Below, in pieces: positions 12,809-25,932 of a stretch of DNA of 64,000 nt. A program made the translations under genes and the position numbers. The stretch spans positions 5,275,001 through 5,339,000 of the forward strand of contig NZ_CP073104.1 of the NCBI RefSeq assembly GCF_018138145.1. The letters run 5' to 3'. The notes under the pieces are model-generated. The model made no database searches and had not been told where the DNA came from. It saw only the letters and a program-made list of their open reading frames with translations. Positions within the stretch are counted from its first letter, which is position 1; the number at the start of each line of letters is the position of its first letter. The DNA is from Pseudomonas sp. SCA2728.1_7 (GTDB taxonomy: Bacteria; Pseudomonadota; Gammaproteobacteria; Pseudomonadales; Pseudomonadaceae).

Positions 12809-14168
12809 GGCCCTGAAGCTCAGCGAACTGACCAACGCGCTCGACGCACGTTTGATCGCGGGTGATGCCAGTTTCGACGGCGTCAGCATCGACAGCCGCG
12901 CGATCCAGCCCGGCCAACTGTTTATTGCGTTGACCGGCCCGCGTTTCGATGGTCATGACTATCTGAATGATGTCGCTGGCAAAGGCGCGGTTGCCGCGCT
13001 GGTCGAGCGTGAAGTCGCCGACAGCACGCTGCCGCAACTGCTGGTCAAAGACACCCGTCAGGCTCTCGGCCAATTAGGTGCCTTGAACCGTGCCGCGTTC
13101 ACTCAGCCAGTCGCCGCGATTACCGGTTCCAGCGGCAAGACCACCGTCAAGGAAATGCTCGCGAGCATCCTGCGCACGCGCGGTCCGGTATTGGCGACCC
13201 GTGGCAATCTGAACAACGACCTCGGCGCGCCGCTGACCCTGCTCGAATTGGCCCGGGAGCACACTTCGGCGGTGATCGAACTGGGCGCCTCGCGTCTGGG
13301 CGAAATCGCTTATACCGTCGGGCTGACCAAACCGCACGTAGCGATCCTGAACAATGCCGGCACCGCGCACGTTGGTGAGTTCGGCGGCCCGGAAAAAATC
13401 GTCGAAGCCAAAGGCGAAATCATCGACGGGCTGGCGGCCGATGGCATCGCCGTGCTTAACCTCGATGACAAAGCCTTCGGTATCTGGAAGACCCGTGCGG
13501 GCGCTCGCAAAGTTCTGACCTTCGCCCTGAGCAACACTCAGGCGGACTTCTACGCCAGCGATCTGAGCACTGATGCCCGTGGTTGCCCGGCCTTCAATCT
13601 GCAAACACCTGAAGGTGTCGAGCGCGTTCAACTGAACCTGCTCGGCACCCATAACGTCGCCAACTCCATGGCCGCCGCCGCTGCCGCGCACGCCCTGGGT
13701 GTGTCGCTGTTCGGTATCGCCACCGGGCTTGGCGCCGTGCAACCGGTCAAGGGGCGCACCGTCGCGCAACTGGCGAAAAACGGTATGCGCGTGATTGATG
13801 ACACTTACAACGCAAACCCCACCTCGATGTGTGCGGCCGTTGATATACTCGCCGGCTTTTCCGGCCGCACCGTCCTGGTGCTCGGAGATATCGGCGAGTT
13901 GGGCGATTGGGCGGAGCAGGGGCACCGCGACGTGGGCGAGTACGCCCGGGGCAAGGTTTCCGCGCTTTATGCCGTTGGGCCAAACATGGTTCACGCCGTA
14001 AACGCTTTCGGTGAACAGGCGCATCACTTCGGCACGCAAGCCGAACTGATTCAGGCCCTCGACGCCGAGCAGGACACAAACACCACCATTTTGATCAAGG
14101 GTTCGCGCAGTGCAGCGATGGAAAACATCGTTGCGGCTCTGTGCGGGTCCAGTCTGGAGAAACATTAA
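12801..14168 (+). CDS. murF: UDP-MurNAc-tripeptide:D-Ala-D-Ala ligase
   Basis: This Mur ligase adds the D-Ala-D-Ala dipeptide made by Ddl, completing the UDP-MurNAc-pentapeptide. Motifs include [12 protein letters not shown] for ATP binding, [14 protein letters not shown], the IELGAS segment and [11 protein letters not shown] for substrate binding near the C-terminal domain. It is 455 residues long, normal for the family. The start lies inside the murE end (8-nt overlap) and the stop shares one base with the mraY start. Confidence 0.97.
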   Translation: MLKALKLSELTNALDARLIAGDASFDGVSIDSRAIQPGQLFIALTGPRFDGHDYLNDVAGKGAVAALVEREVADSTLPQLLVKDTRQALGQLGALNRAAFTQPVAAITGSSGKTTVKEMLASILRTRGPVLATRGNLNNDLGAPLTLLELAREHTSAVIELGASRLGEIAYTVGLTKPHVAILNNAGTAHVGEFGGPEKIVEAKGEIIDGLAADGIAVLNLDDKAFGIWKTRAGARKVLTFALSNTQADFYASDLSTDARGCPAFNLQTPEGVERVQLNLLGTHNVANSMAAAAAAHALGVSLFGIATGLGAVQPVKGRTVAQLAKNGMRVIDDTYNANPTSMCAAVDILAGFSGRTVLVLGDIGELGDWAEQGHRDVGEYARGKVSALYAVGPNMVHAVNAFGEQAHHFGTQAELIQALDAEQDTNTTILIKGSRSAAMENIVAALCGSSLEKH

Positions 14169-15250
14169 TGCTGCTGCTGCTAGCGGAGTATCTGCAACAG
14201 TTCTACAAAGGCTTCGCGGTCTTTCAGTACCTGACCCTGCGCGGGATTCTCGGTGTGCTGACCGCGCTGGTTTTGTCGCTGTGCTATGGCCCGTGGATGA
14301 TCCGCACTTTGCAGAACCGTCAGATCGGTCAATCCGTTCGTAACGATGGTCCGCAATCGCACCTGTCCAAGTCGGGCACCCCGACCATGGGCGGCGCGCT
14401 GATTCTGTCTTCGATCGGCGTCAGCACTCTGCTTTGGGCTGACCTGAGCAACCGCTACGTCTGGACTGTTCTGTTGGTGACTCTGTTGTTCGGCGCCATC
14501 GGCTGGGTCGACGATTACCGCAAAGTCATCGAGAAGAACTCCCGTGGCTTGCCGAGCCGCTGGAAGTATTTCTGGCAGTCGGTGTTCGGCCTCGGCGCGG
14601 CGATCTTCCTTTATATGACTGCTTCCACTCCGGTGGAAACCACGCTGATCCTGCCTATGCTCAAGGACTACAGCATTCCGCTGGGCCTCGGTTTCATCGT
14701 GCTGACCTACTTCGTGATCGTCGGTTCGAGCAACGCAGTCAACCTGACTGATGGCCTCGACGGGCTGGCGATCATGCCAACCGTGATGGTCGGCGGTGGC
14801 CTCGGCATCTTCTGCTACCTGTCGGGTAACGTGAAATTCGCTGAGTACCTGCTGATTCCTTACGTGCCGGGCGCGGGCGAACTGATCGTGTTCTGCGGTG
14901 CGCTGATCGGTGCCGGTCTCGGTTTCCTGTGGTTCAACACCTATCCGGCGCAAGTGTTCATGGGCGACGTCGGTGCACTGGCACTCGGCGCGGCTCTGGG
15001 CACCATCGCGGTGATCGTCCGTCAGGAAATCGTCCTGTTCATCATGGGCGGCGTGTTCGTGATGGAAACCCTGTCAGTCGTCATTCAGGTTGCATCCTTT
15101 AAGCTGACCGGTCGCCGTGTGTTCCGCATGGCACCGATCCACCACCATTTTGAACTCAAGGGCTGGCCCGAGCCGCGCGTGATCGTCCGTTTCTGGATCA
15201 TCACCGTGATTCTCGTGTTGATCGGCCTTGCCACCCTGAAGCTGAGGTAG
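14168..15250 (+). CDS. mraY: Phospho-MurNAc-pentapeptide translocase
   Basis: The inner-membrane enzyme that transfers phospho-MurNAc-pentapeptide to undecaprenyl phosphate, forming lipid I. The 360-residue protein has ten hydrophobic helices. Family motifs are the Asp-rich WVDDYRKV, the [10 protein letters not shown] loop and the MAPIHHHFE histidine motif. The ATG at 14168 is used because it overlaps the murF stop (TAATG) and begins the conserved MLLLLAEYL helix; an upstream in-frame start would lie inside murF. murD follows after 5 nt. Confidence 0.97.
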   Translation: MLLLLAEYLQQFYKGFAVFQYLTLRGILGVLTALVLSLCYGPWMIRTLQNRQIGQSVRNDGPQSHLSKSGTPTMGGALILSSIGVSTLLWADLSNRYVWTVLLVTLLFGAIGWVDDYRKVIEKNSRGLPSRWKYFWQSVFGLGAAIFLYMTASTPVETTLILPMLKDYSIPLGLGFIVLTYFVIVGSSNAVNLTDGLDGLAIMPTVMVGGGLGIFCYLSGNVKFAEYLLIPYVPGAGELIVFCGALIGAGLGFLWFNTYPAQVFMGDVGALALGAALGTIAVIVRQEIVLFIMGGVFVMETLSVVIQVASFKLTGRRVFRMAPIHHHFELKGWPEPRVIVRFWIITVILVLIGLATLKLR

Positions 15251-15255
15251 AACGA

Positions 15256-16602
15256 GTGTCTCTGATCGCTTCTGACCACTTCCGCATCGTTGTCGGCCTC
15301 GGCAAGAGCGGCATGTCCCTGGTTCGCTTCCTGGCGAACCGGGGCACGTCGTTTGCCGTGGCGGACACGCGGGAAAATCCACCGGAACTGGCCACGCTCA
15401 AACGTGACTATCCGCACGTGGAAGTGCGTTGTGGCGAGCTGGACGTCGAATTCCTCTGCCGTGCCGACGAGCTCTACGTGAGCCCCGGCCTGGCGCTGGC
15501 GACCCCGGCCCTGCAAGCCGCTGCGGCCCGTGGCGTGAAACTGTCCGGCGACATCGAACTGTTCGCGCGTAACGCGCGGGCGCCGATCGTGGCCATCAGC
15601 GGTTCCAACGCGAAGAGCACCGTCACCACCCTGGTTGGCGAAATGGCGGCTGCGGCCGGCAAACGCGTCGCCGTCGGCGGCAACCTCGGCACGCCGGCGC
15701 TGGACCTGCTCAGCGACGATGTCGAGCTGTACGTGATGGAGTTGTCGAGCTTTCAGCTGGAAACCACCGACCAGCTCAACGCCGAAGTGGCCACCGTGCT
15801 GAACATCAGCGAAGACCACATGGATCGCTACAGCGGTCTGCCGGCGTACCACTTGGCCAAGCACCGGATCTTCCGTGGCGCCAAGCAGTTCGTGGTCAAC
15901 CGTCAGGATGCGCTGAGTCGTCCGTTGATGGGCGAGGGTCAGCCATGCTGGACCTTCGGCCTGACCAAACCGGACTTCAAGGCATTCGGTATCCGCGAAG
16001 AAGACGGCGAGAAGTATCTGGCCTTCGAATTCCAGAACCTGATGCCGGTGCGTGAGCTGAAAATTCGCGGCGCACACAACCAGTCCAACGCCCTCGCGGC
16101 GCTGGCGCTGGGGCATGCTGTGGGCTTGCCGTTCGACGCCATGCTCTCGGCCCTGCGCACTTTCGCCGGTCTCGAACATCGCTGCCAGTGGGTACGTGAT
16201 CTCGACGGCGTGGCGTACTACAACGATTCCAAAGCCACCAACGTCGGCGCCGCCCTGGCCGCCATCGAAGGCTTGGGCGCGGATATCGACGGCAAGGTCA
16301 TCCTGATCGCCGGTGGCGATGGCAAGGGCGCCGAATTCAACGATCTGCGTGATCCGGTGGCGGCCAACTGCCGCGCCGTGATCCTGATGGGCCGCGACTC
16401 CGACAAGATCGGCGCGGCCATCGGTGATGCCGTGCCACTGATTCGCGCAACCTCGCTGGTTGACGCCGTCGCACAATGCCGCGCCGCCGCCCAGCCGGGT
16501 GATGTGGTGCTGCTGTCGCCGGCCTGCGCCAGTTTCGACATGTTCAAGAATTACGAAGACCGTGGTCACCAGTTCGTCCGCGCTGTGGAGGACCTGGCAT
16601 GA
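15256..16602 (+). CDS. murD: UDP-MurNAc-L-alanine:D-glutamate ligase
   Basis: A cytoplasmic Mur ligase adding D-glutamate as the second peptide residue. It has the N-terminal UMP-binding loop VVGLGKSGMSLVRFL, the ATP-binding SGSNAKSTVTTL (Ala instead of the more usual Gly before Lys), and LNISEDHMDRY. The DSKATN motif near residue 320 marks the C-terminal domain. Start is a GTG with GAG a few bases upstream; length is 448. It is 5 nt after mraY and overlaps ftsW by 4 nt. Confidence 0.97.
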   Translation: MSLIASDHFRIVVGLGKSGMSLVRFLANRGTSFAVADTRENPPELATLKRDYPHVEVRCGELDVEFLCRADELYVSPGLALATPALQAAAARGVKLSGDIELFARNARAPIVAISGSNAKSTVTTLVGEMAAAAGKRVAVGGNLGTPALDLLSDDVELYVMELSSFQLETTDQLNAEVATVLNISEDHMDRYSGLPAYHLAKHRIFRGAKQFVVNRQDALSRPLMGEGQPCWTFGLTKPDFKAFGIREEDGEKYLAFEFQNLMPVRELKIRGAHNQSNALAALALGHAVGLPFDAMLSALRTFAGLEHRCQWVRDLDGVAYYNDSKATNVGAALAAIEGLGADIDGKVILIAGGDGKGAEFNDLRDPVAANCRAVILMGRDSDKIGAAIGDAVPLIRATSLVDAVAQCRAAAQPGDVVLLSPACASFDMFKNYEDRGHQFVRAVEDLA

Positions 16603-17816
16603 GCCTGTTCAATATCATCAAGCCGTATCCGTCGCCGATCATCACCGGGCGCGGCATCGACCTCGATTTCCCGATGCTCGCCGGTTGCCTGGCGCTGCTC
16701 GGTCTCGGTTTGATCATGATCGCCTCGGCTTCCACCGAAGTCGCGGCGGCGCAGTCGGGCAGTCCGCTGTATTACATGATTCGCCACCTTATTTATGTGG
16801 TGCTCGGTTTGGGCGCGTGCATCGTCACCATGATGATTCCGATTGCCACCTGGCAACGCCTCGGCTGGCTGATGCTGATCGGTGCGTTCGGCTTGCTGGT
16901 GATGGTGATCATCCCCGGCATCGGGCGCGAAGTGAACGGTTCGATGCGCTGGATCGGTTTCAGCTTCTTCAACGTGCAGCCGTCCGAGATCGCCAAAGTA
17001 TTCGTAGTGATCTACCTCGCCGGTTATCTGGTGCGGCGTCAGAAGGAAGTGCGCGAAAGCTGGATGGGCTTCTTCAAGCCATTCATCGTGCTGCTGCCAA
17101 TGGCCGGTCTGTTGCTGATGGAGCCGGACTTCGGTGCCACCGTGGTGATGATGGGCGCTGCGGCGGCGATGCTATTCCTTGGCGGGGTCGGGCTGTTCCG
17201 CTTCTCGCTGATGGTGGTATTGGCGGTCGGCGCCGTTGTGCTGTTGATCCAGATGCAGCCGTATCGAATGGCGCGTCTGACCAACTTCGCCGACCCGTGG
17301 GCCGACCAGTTCGGCGCCGGTTATCAGTTATCGCAAGCCTTGATCGCTTTCGGTCGAGGCGAATGGCTGGGCGTCGGTCTGGGCAACAGCGTGCAGAAGC
17401 AGTTCTACCTGCCGGAAGCGCACACCGACTTCGTGTTCTCGGTATTGGCTGAAGAACTCGGCGCGGTCGGTTCGCTGTGCACCGTCGCACTGTTCGTGTT
17501 CGTGTGTATTCGCGGCATGTACATCGGCCTGTGGGCGGAGAAAGCCAAACAGTTCTTCGCCGCTTATGTTGCGTACGGTTTGTCGTTCCTGTGGATTGGT
17601 CAGTTCCTGATCAACATCGGGGTGAACGTCGGCCTGCTGCCAACCAAAGGTCTGACCTTGCCGTTCCTCAGTTACGGCGGCAGTTCGTTGGTGATCTGCT
17701 GTGCCTGTCTCGGCTTGTTGCTGAGGATCGAGTGGGAGAGTCGAACTCACCTGGGCAGTGAAGAAATGGAATTCCATGAGAGCGACTTCGCCGAGGAGCC
17801 GAATCATGGGCGCTAA
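16599..17816 (+). CDS. ftsW: Septal peptidoglycan glycosyltransferase FtsW
   Basis: A SEDS-family polymerase that works with FtsI to build septal glycan from lipid II. The 405-residue protein has about ten membrane helices. Typical segments are GREVNGSMRWI, QPSEIAKVFVVIYLA, LLLMEPDFGATVV, and the late LPFLSYGGSS. It overlaps murD by 4 nt and murG by 11 nt. The C-terminal tail is hydrophilic and acidic, as in other Pseudomonas FtsW proteins. Confidence 0.96.
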   Translation: MSLFNIIKPYPSPIITGRGIDLDFPMLAGCLALLGLGLIMIASASTEVAAAQSGSPLYYMIRHLIYVVLGLGACIVTMMIPIATWQRLGWLMLIGAFGLLVMVIIPGIGREVNGSMRWIGFSFFNVQPSEIAKVFVVIYLAGYLVRRQKEVRESWMGFFKPFIVLLPMAGLLLMEPDFGATVVMMGAAAAMLFLGGVGLFRFSLMVVLAVGAVVLLIQMQPYRMARLTNFADPWADQFGAGYQLSQALIAFGRGEWLGVGLGNSVQKQFYLPEAHTDFVFSVLAEELGAVGSLCTVALFVFVCIRGMYIGLWAEKAKQFFAAYVAYGLSFLWIGQFLINIGVNVGLLPTKGLTLPFLSYGGSSLVICCACLGLLLRIEWESRTHLGSEEMEFHESDFAEEPNHGR

Positions 17817-18868
17817 CGTATTGATCATGGCCGGCGGAACCGGCGGCCACGTGTTCCCGGCGCTGGCTTGTGCCCGCGAGTTTCAGGCGCGCGGCTACAC
17901 CGTGCACTGGCTCGGCACGCCACGCGGGATCGAGAACGAACTGGTGCCGGCCGCAGGGCTGGAACTGCACCGCATCAACGCCAGCGGCCTGCGCGGCAAG
18001 GGCAAGCTGTCGCTGCTCAAGGCGCCGTTCATGCTGCTGAAATCGGTATGGCAGGCGCGGGCGATCATTCGTCGCTTGAAGCCGGTTTGTGTGGTCGGCT
18101 TCGGTGGTTATGTGACTGGCCCCGGCGGCCTTGCCGCAAAACTGGCCGGTGTGCCGGTGATCGTTCACGAGCAGAACGCTGTGGCCGGCACCGCCAATCG
18201 GTTGCTGGTGCCGTTCGCCGCCCGAGTGTGTGAAGCCTTCCCCGACACCTTTACTCTGTCGGACACCCGCCGTACCACCGGAAATCCGGTGCGCAGCGAG
18301 CTGTTCCTCGACACATCGCGACCTGCGCTGGCCGGTCGCAAAGCGCGTTTGCTGATCCTTGGCGGAAGCCTTGGCGCAGAACCGTTGAACAAGTTGCTGC
18401 CTGAAGCCCTGGCCCAAGTCGCTGCCGATTTGCGCCCGGAAGTGTTTCATCAGGCCGGCAAAAACCACGATGAAGTGACTGCAGAGCGCTACCGCGCCGC
18501 CGGCGTGGACGCGCAGGTGCAGCCGTTCATCAAAGACATGGCCCAGGCCTATGGCTGGGCTGACCTGGTGGTGTGCCGCGCAGGCGCGTTGACCATCAGT
18601 GAGCTGGCTGCCGCCGGTCTGCCCTCGATGCTGGTGCCTTTGCCCCACGCGATCGACGATCACCAGACCCGCAACGCCGATTATTTGGCCCGCGAAGGCG
18701 CTGCCTTCCTGATGCCGCAAAGAACGACTGGTGCCGCGGACCTTGCCGCGCGCCTGACAGAGGTCTTGATGCAACCGCAACGACTCGAAGAAATGGCCCA
18801 AGCGGCCCGCCGTCTGGCGAAACCCGATGCCACCCGTAGTGTGGTCGATACCTGTCTGGAGGTGGCCC

Positions 18869-18876
<8 letters not shown>
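17806..18876 (+). CDS. murG: UDP-GlcNAc:lipid I N-acetylglucosaminyltransferase
   Basis: A peripheral GT28 enzyme on the inner face of the inner membrane, converting lipid I to lipid II. The N-terminal glycine loop [13 protein letters not shown] and the later [14 protein letters not shown] and [18 protein letters not shown] motifs are diagnostic. The ATG at 17806 is chosen because the glycine loop begins 8 residues later and GAGGAG lies close upstream; the open frame before it lies in ftsW. The protein has 356 residues and overlaps murC by 8 nt. Confidence 0.97.
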
Positions 18877-21285
<2,409 letters not shown>

Positions 21286-21289
21286 GACG

Positions 21290-22156
21290 ATGCAAGGCGC
21301 TCAGCTCCGACATCAGCCTCCCGCACCCGGCCGCAAGCCGGTGCCACGGGGTGCCAGCCGAATGGTGGCGAAAGAGCCGATGTCCGCGCGCCTGCCGAAA
21401 GCCAATTTCAGCTTTCTGAAAAGTCTGTTCTGGCCGGTGCTGTTGGTGGTGCTGGGCTTCGGTACTTACGAAGGCGCAACGCGTCTGCTGCCGTACGCCG
21501 ACCGGCCGATCACCAAGATCGCCGTGCAGGGCGACCTGAGCTACATCAGCCAGCAAGCGGTGCAGCAGCGGATCGCCCCGTACGTGGCGTCGAGCTTCTT
21601 CACCATCGACCTGGCCGGCATGCGCACCGAGCTTGAGCAGATGCCGTGGATCGCCCACGCCGAAGTCCGTCGCGTGTGGCCGGACCAGGTGGTGATCCGC
21701 CTCGAAGAGCAACTCCCGGTGGCGCGTTGGGGCGACGAGTCATTGCTGAACAACCAGGGCCAGGCGTTTACGCCCAAGGAACTGGCGAACTACGAACACC
21801 TGCCACAGCTGTTCGGCCCACAACGGGCCCAGCAGCAAGTGATGCAGCAGTATCAGGTGCTGAGCCAGATGCTGCGGCCGTTGGGCTTCTCGATTGCGCG
21901 CCTGGAATTGCGTGAACGCGGGAGTTGGTTCCTGACCACCGGTGCCGGCAGTTCCGGCCCCGGCATCGAGTTGCTGCTGGGACGCGGCAACCTGGTGGAA
22001 AAGATGCGCCGCTTTATCGCCATCTATGACAAGACACTTAAAGACCAGATTACGAACATTGCGCGCATCGATCTGCGCTACGCCAACGGCCTTGCTGTTG
22101 GCTGGCGGGAACCAGTAGCGCCGACGACAGCCCAACCCGCTGTCGCAAAGAATTAA
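21290..22156 (+). CDS. ftsQ: Cell division protein FtsQ
   Basis: A bitopic divisome protein linking FtsL/FtsB to the ring. The 288-residue protein has a basic, proline-rich cytoplasmic tail (about 1-45), one transmembrane helix (about 46-64), and a POTRA domain starting near [14 protein letters not shown], followed by the beta domain with [21 protein letters not shown]. The ATG at 21290 has GAGG about 8 nt upstream; earlier in-frame codons lie inside ddlB. ftsA follows after 15 nt. Confidence 0.95.
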   Translation: MQGAQLRHQPPAPGRKPVPRGASRMVAKEPMSARLPKANFSFLKSLFWPVLLVVLGFGTYEGATRLLPYADRPITKIAVQGDLSYISQQAVQQRIAPYVASSFFTIDLAGMRTELEQMPWIAHAEVRRVWPDQVVIRLEEQLPVARWGDESLLNNQGQAFTPKELANYEHLPQLFGPQRAQQQVMQQYQVLSQMLRPLGFSIARLELRERGSWFLTTGAGSSGPGIELLLGRGNLVEKMRRFIAIYDKTLKDQITNIARIDLRYANGLAVGWREPVAPTTAQPAVAKN

Positions 22157-22171
22157 GAAGAGGCAGGACCC

Positions 22172-23431
22172 ATGGCAAACGTGCAAAGCGGCAAAATGAT
22201 CGTCGGTCTCGATATCGGCACCTCCAAAGTGGTGGCGCTGGTCGGCGAGGTTTCCGACGACGGCTCGCTGGAAATCGTCGGGATCGGTACCCATCCGTCC
22301 CGTGGCCTGAAGAAGGGCGTGGTGGTCAACATCGAGTCCACCGTGCAGTCGATCCAGCGCGCGATCGAAGAAGCCCAACTGATGGCGGGCTGCCGCATTC
22401 ACTCGGCGTTCGTCGGCGTGGCGGGCAATCACATCCGCAGCCTGAACTCCCACGGCATCGTCGCGATCCGTGATCGCGAAGTCAGCTCGGCTGACCTTGA
22501 ACGCGTGCTCGACGCCGCTCAAGCCGTGGCGATCCCGGCTGACCAGCGCGTGCTGCACACCCTGCCGCAGGATTACGTGATCGATAACCAGGAAGGCGTG
22601 CGCGAGCCATTGGGCATGTCCGGCGTGCGTCTGGAAGCCAAAGTTCACGTGGTCACCTGCGCCGTCAACGCTGCACAGAACATTGAAAAATGCGTGCGTC
22701 GCTGCGGTCTGGAAATCGACGACATCATTCTCGAGCAACTGGCCTCGGCCTACTCGGTACTGACCGACGACGAGAAAGAACTGGGCGTGTGCCTGGTCGA
22801 CATCGGCGGCGGCACCACCGACATCGCGATCTTCACTGAAGGCGCGATCCGTCACACCGCAGTGATCCCGATCGCTGGTGATCAGGTGACCAACGACATC
22901 GCCATGGCGTTGCGCACCCCGACCCAGTACGCCGAAGAAATCAAGATCCGCTACGCCTGCGCCCTGGCCAAGCTGGCCGGTGCCGGTGAAACCATCAAGG
23001 TGCCAAGCGTCGGCGACCGTCCACCGCGCGAACTGTCGCGTCAGGCCCTGGCCGAAGTGGTCGAGCCGCGTTACGACGAACTGTTCACGCTGATTCAGGC
23101 CGAGCTGCGTCGCAGCGGCTACGAAGACCTGATCCCGGCCGGCATCGTCCTGACCGGCGGTACTTCGAAGATGGAAGGCGCTACCGAACTGGCCGAAGAA
23201 ATCTTCCACATGCCGGTCCGTCTTGGCGTGCCGCACGGTGTGAAAGGCCTGGATGACGTGGTGCGCAACCCGATTTATTCCACTGGCGTTGGCTTGTTGA
23301 TGTACGGCCTGCAAAAGCAGTCCGACGGAGTTTCGTTCTCCGGCATCGGCAGCCGCGACAGCTACAGCAACGAAGAGCCACAGGCGCCGTTGCTGGACCG
23401 ATTGAAGAAGTGGGTTCAAGGCAACTTTTAA
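22172..23431 (+). CDS. ftsA: Cell division protein FtsA
   Basis: An actin-like ATPase that anchors FtsZ to the inner membrane. The nucleotide motif GLDIGTSKVVAL is at residues 12-23, DIGGGTTDIAIF is the phosphate-2 loop, and LTGGTSKMEG lies near the adenosine site. The C-terminal 15 residues (LLDRLKKWVQGNF) form the amphipathic membrane-targeting helix. Length is 419. A 104-nt gap follows before ftsZ, so FtsZ can also be expressed separately. Confidence 0.97.
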   Translation: MANVQSGKMIVGLDIGTSKVVALVGEVSDDGSLEIVGIGTHPSRGLKKGVVVNIESTVQSIQRAIEEAQLMAGCRIHSAFVGVAGNHIRSLNSHGIVAIRDREVSSADLERVLDAAQAVAIPADQRVLHTLPQDYVIDNQEGVREPLGMSGVRLEAKVHVVTCAVNAAQNIEKCVRRCGLEIDDIILEQLASAYSVLTDDEKELGVCLVDIGGGTTDIAIFTEGAIRHTAVIPIAGDQVTNDIAMALRTPTQYAEEIKIRYACALAKLAGAGETIKVPSVGDRPPRELSRQALAEVVEPRYDELFTLIQAELRRSGYEDLIPAGIVLTGGTSKMEGATELAEEIFHMPVRLGVPHGVKGLDDVVRNPIYSTGVGLLMYGLQKQSDGVSFSGIGSRDSYSNEEPQAPLLDRLKKWVQGNF

Positions 23432-23535
23432 AAGCAGCTCGAAGCGTCAAGCTTCAAGCGGCAAGCAGTAGCAGTAGATGCACCGCGACAAAAATGCAGT
23501 AGGCGAAAAAACTAGAGAATGTAAGGAGAGGGAAA
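23432..23535 (+). other. ftsA-ftsZ spacer with short AAGC repeats
   Basis: The spacer holds repeated short words (GAAGCGTCAAGCTTCAAGCGGCAAG at about 23440-23465, read in two parts around AAGCTT) and ends with a strong ribosome site AAGGAGAGGG at 23522-23531. The repeats resemble a decayed small palindromic element. No further gene is visible. Confidence 0.5.
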
Positions 23536-24732
23536 ATGTTCGAACTCGTAGACAACATCCCCGCAAGCCCGGTAATCAAAGTTATCGGTGTTGGCGGTGG
23601 CGGCGGCAACGCTGTCAATCACATGGTCAAGAGCAACATCGAAGGCGTTGAGTTCATCTGCGCCAACACTGATGCTCAAGCGCTGAAAAACATCGGCGCG
23701 CGTACCATTCTGCAACTGGGCACCGGCGTGACCAAAGGTCTCGGCGCCGGCGCCAACCCTGAAGTAGGTCGTCAGGCCGCTCTCGAAGACCGTGAGCGCA
23801 TTGCCGAAGTCCTGCAGGGCACCAACATGGTGTTCATCACCACTGGCATGGGCGGCGGCACCGGTACCGGTGCTGCGCCGATCATCGCCGAAGTGGCCAA
23901 GGAAATGGGCATTCTGACCGTTGCGGTCGTAACGCGTCCGTTCCCGTTCGAAGGCCGCAAGCGTATGCAGATCGCCGATGAAGGCATCCGCATGCTCTCG
24001 GAAAGCGTCGACTCGTTGATCACCATTCCTAACGAGAAGCTGCTGACCATCCTCGGTAAAGACGCAAGCCTGCTGTCGGCTTTCGCCAAGGCAGACGATG
24101 TACTGGCCGGTGCCGTTCGCGGTATCTCCGACATCATCAAGCGTCCGGGCATGATCAACGTCGACTTCGCCGACGTGCGTACCGTGATGAGCGAAATGGG
24201 CATGGCGATGATGGGCACTGGCTGCGCCAGCGGTCCGAACCGTGCACGTGAAGCCACCGAAGCGGCGATCCGCAACCCGTTGCTGGAAGACGTGAACCTG
24301 CAAGGCGCACGCGGCATCCTGGTGAACATCACCGCCGGTCCTGACCTGTCTCTGGGTGAGTACTCCGATGTGGGTTCGATCATCGAAGCCTTCGCTTCCG
24401 AGCACGCGATGGTCAAGGTCGGTACCGTTATCGATCCGGACATGCGCGACGAGCTGCACGTAACCGTGGTTGCCACCGGTCTGGGCGCGAAAATCGAGAA
24501 GCCTGTAAAGGTCATCGACAACACCGTTCACACCTCCATGGCATCTGCCCAGGTGCAACAACCGGCTGCGGCCCGTCAGGAAGCACCAGCGGTCAACTAC
24601 CGTGATCTGGACCGTCCGACCGTCATGCGCAACCAGGCTCAGGCCGGTGCTGCGGCTGCCGCGAAGATGAATCCGCAAGATGATCTGGACTACCTGGACA
24701 TCCCGGCTTTCCTGCGTCGTCAGGCCGATTGA
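23536..24732 (+). CDS. ftsZ: Cell division GTPase FtsZ
   Basis: The tubulin-like GTPase that forms the Z ring. The GTP-binding signature GGGTGTG is at residues 106-112, with the N-terminal VGGGGGNAVNHM loop and the NVDFADVRTVM synergy region. The variable linker is followed by the conserved tail DYLDIPAFLRRQAD, which binds FtsA, ZipA and MinC. The protein has 398 residues. A strong ribosome site lies 5-8 nt upstream of the ATG. Confidence 0.98.
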   Translation: MFELVDNIPASPVIKVIGVGGGGGNAVNHMVKSNIEGVEFICANTDAQALKNIGARTILQLGTGVTKGLGAGANPEVGRQAALEDRERIAEVLQGTNMVFITTGMGGGTGTGAAPIIAEVAKEMGILTVAVVTRPFPFEGRKRMQIADEGIRMLSESVDSLITIPNEKLLTILGKDASLLSAFAKADDVLAGAVRGISDIIKRPGMINVDFADVRTVMSEMGMAMMGTGCASGPNRAREATEAAIRNPLLEDVNLQGARGILVNITAGPDLSLGEYSDVGSIIEAFASEHAMVKVGTVIDPDMRDELHVTVVATGLGAKIEKPVKVIDNTVHTSMASAQVQQPAAARQEAPAVNYRDLDRPTVMRNQAQAGAAAAAKMNPQDDLDYLDIPAFLRRQAD

Positions 24733-24786
24733 TGGAATGTATCAGGGCTATGAAGGTGATTGGTGTTCAGCAAAGGCATGGTCTGC

Positions 24787-24792
24787 TATCAT
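24787..24792 (+). promoter_or_regulatory. Possible -10 box for lpxC
   Basis: TATCAT in the 112-nt ftsZ-lpxC gap, preceded by TGC (extended -10-like). No good -35 is visible at 16-18 nt. lpxC may also be read from upstream promoters. Confidence 0.35.
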
Positions 24793-24808
24793 CGCCAGCC
24801 TTTGTTGA

Positions 24809-25756
<948 letters not shown>

Positions 25757-25780
25757 GTAAAAAACCTCTCTAGTTTTTTG

Positions 25781-25807
25781 AAGGCCATCCTCGGATGGCC
25801 TTTTTTT
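25781..25807 (+). terminator. Terminator after lpxC
   Basis: Perfect stem AAGGCCATCC / GGATGGCCTT followed by seven T residues. It ends the dcw-lpxC transcription unit. Confidence 0.92.
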
Positions 25808-25833
25808 ATGCCTGCAGTTTTTGTGTTGCCTGG

Positions 25834-25915
25834 GCCGGCCCCATCGCGAGCAGGCTCACTCCTACATTTGAAATGCATTCCCCTGTAGGAGTGAGCCTGC
25901 TCGCGATAGGGCCGG
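25834..25915. repeat. REP pair (REPIN), TGTAGGAGTGAGCC subtype
   Basis: Two inverted REP copies with core GAGTGAGCCTGCTCGCGA separated by about 18 nt, with flanking GGCC...CCGG also inverted. It lies between the lpxC terminator and the diguanylate cyclase stop. The subtype matches the copy at 46169-46262. Confidence 0.88.
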
Positions 25916-25932
25916 TGAAGCCACTACATTTA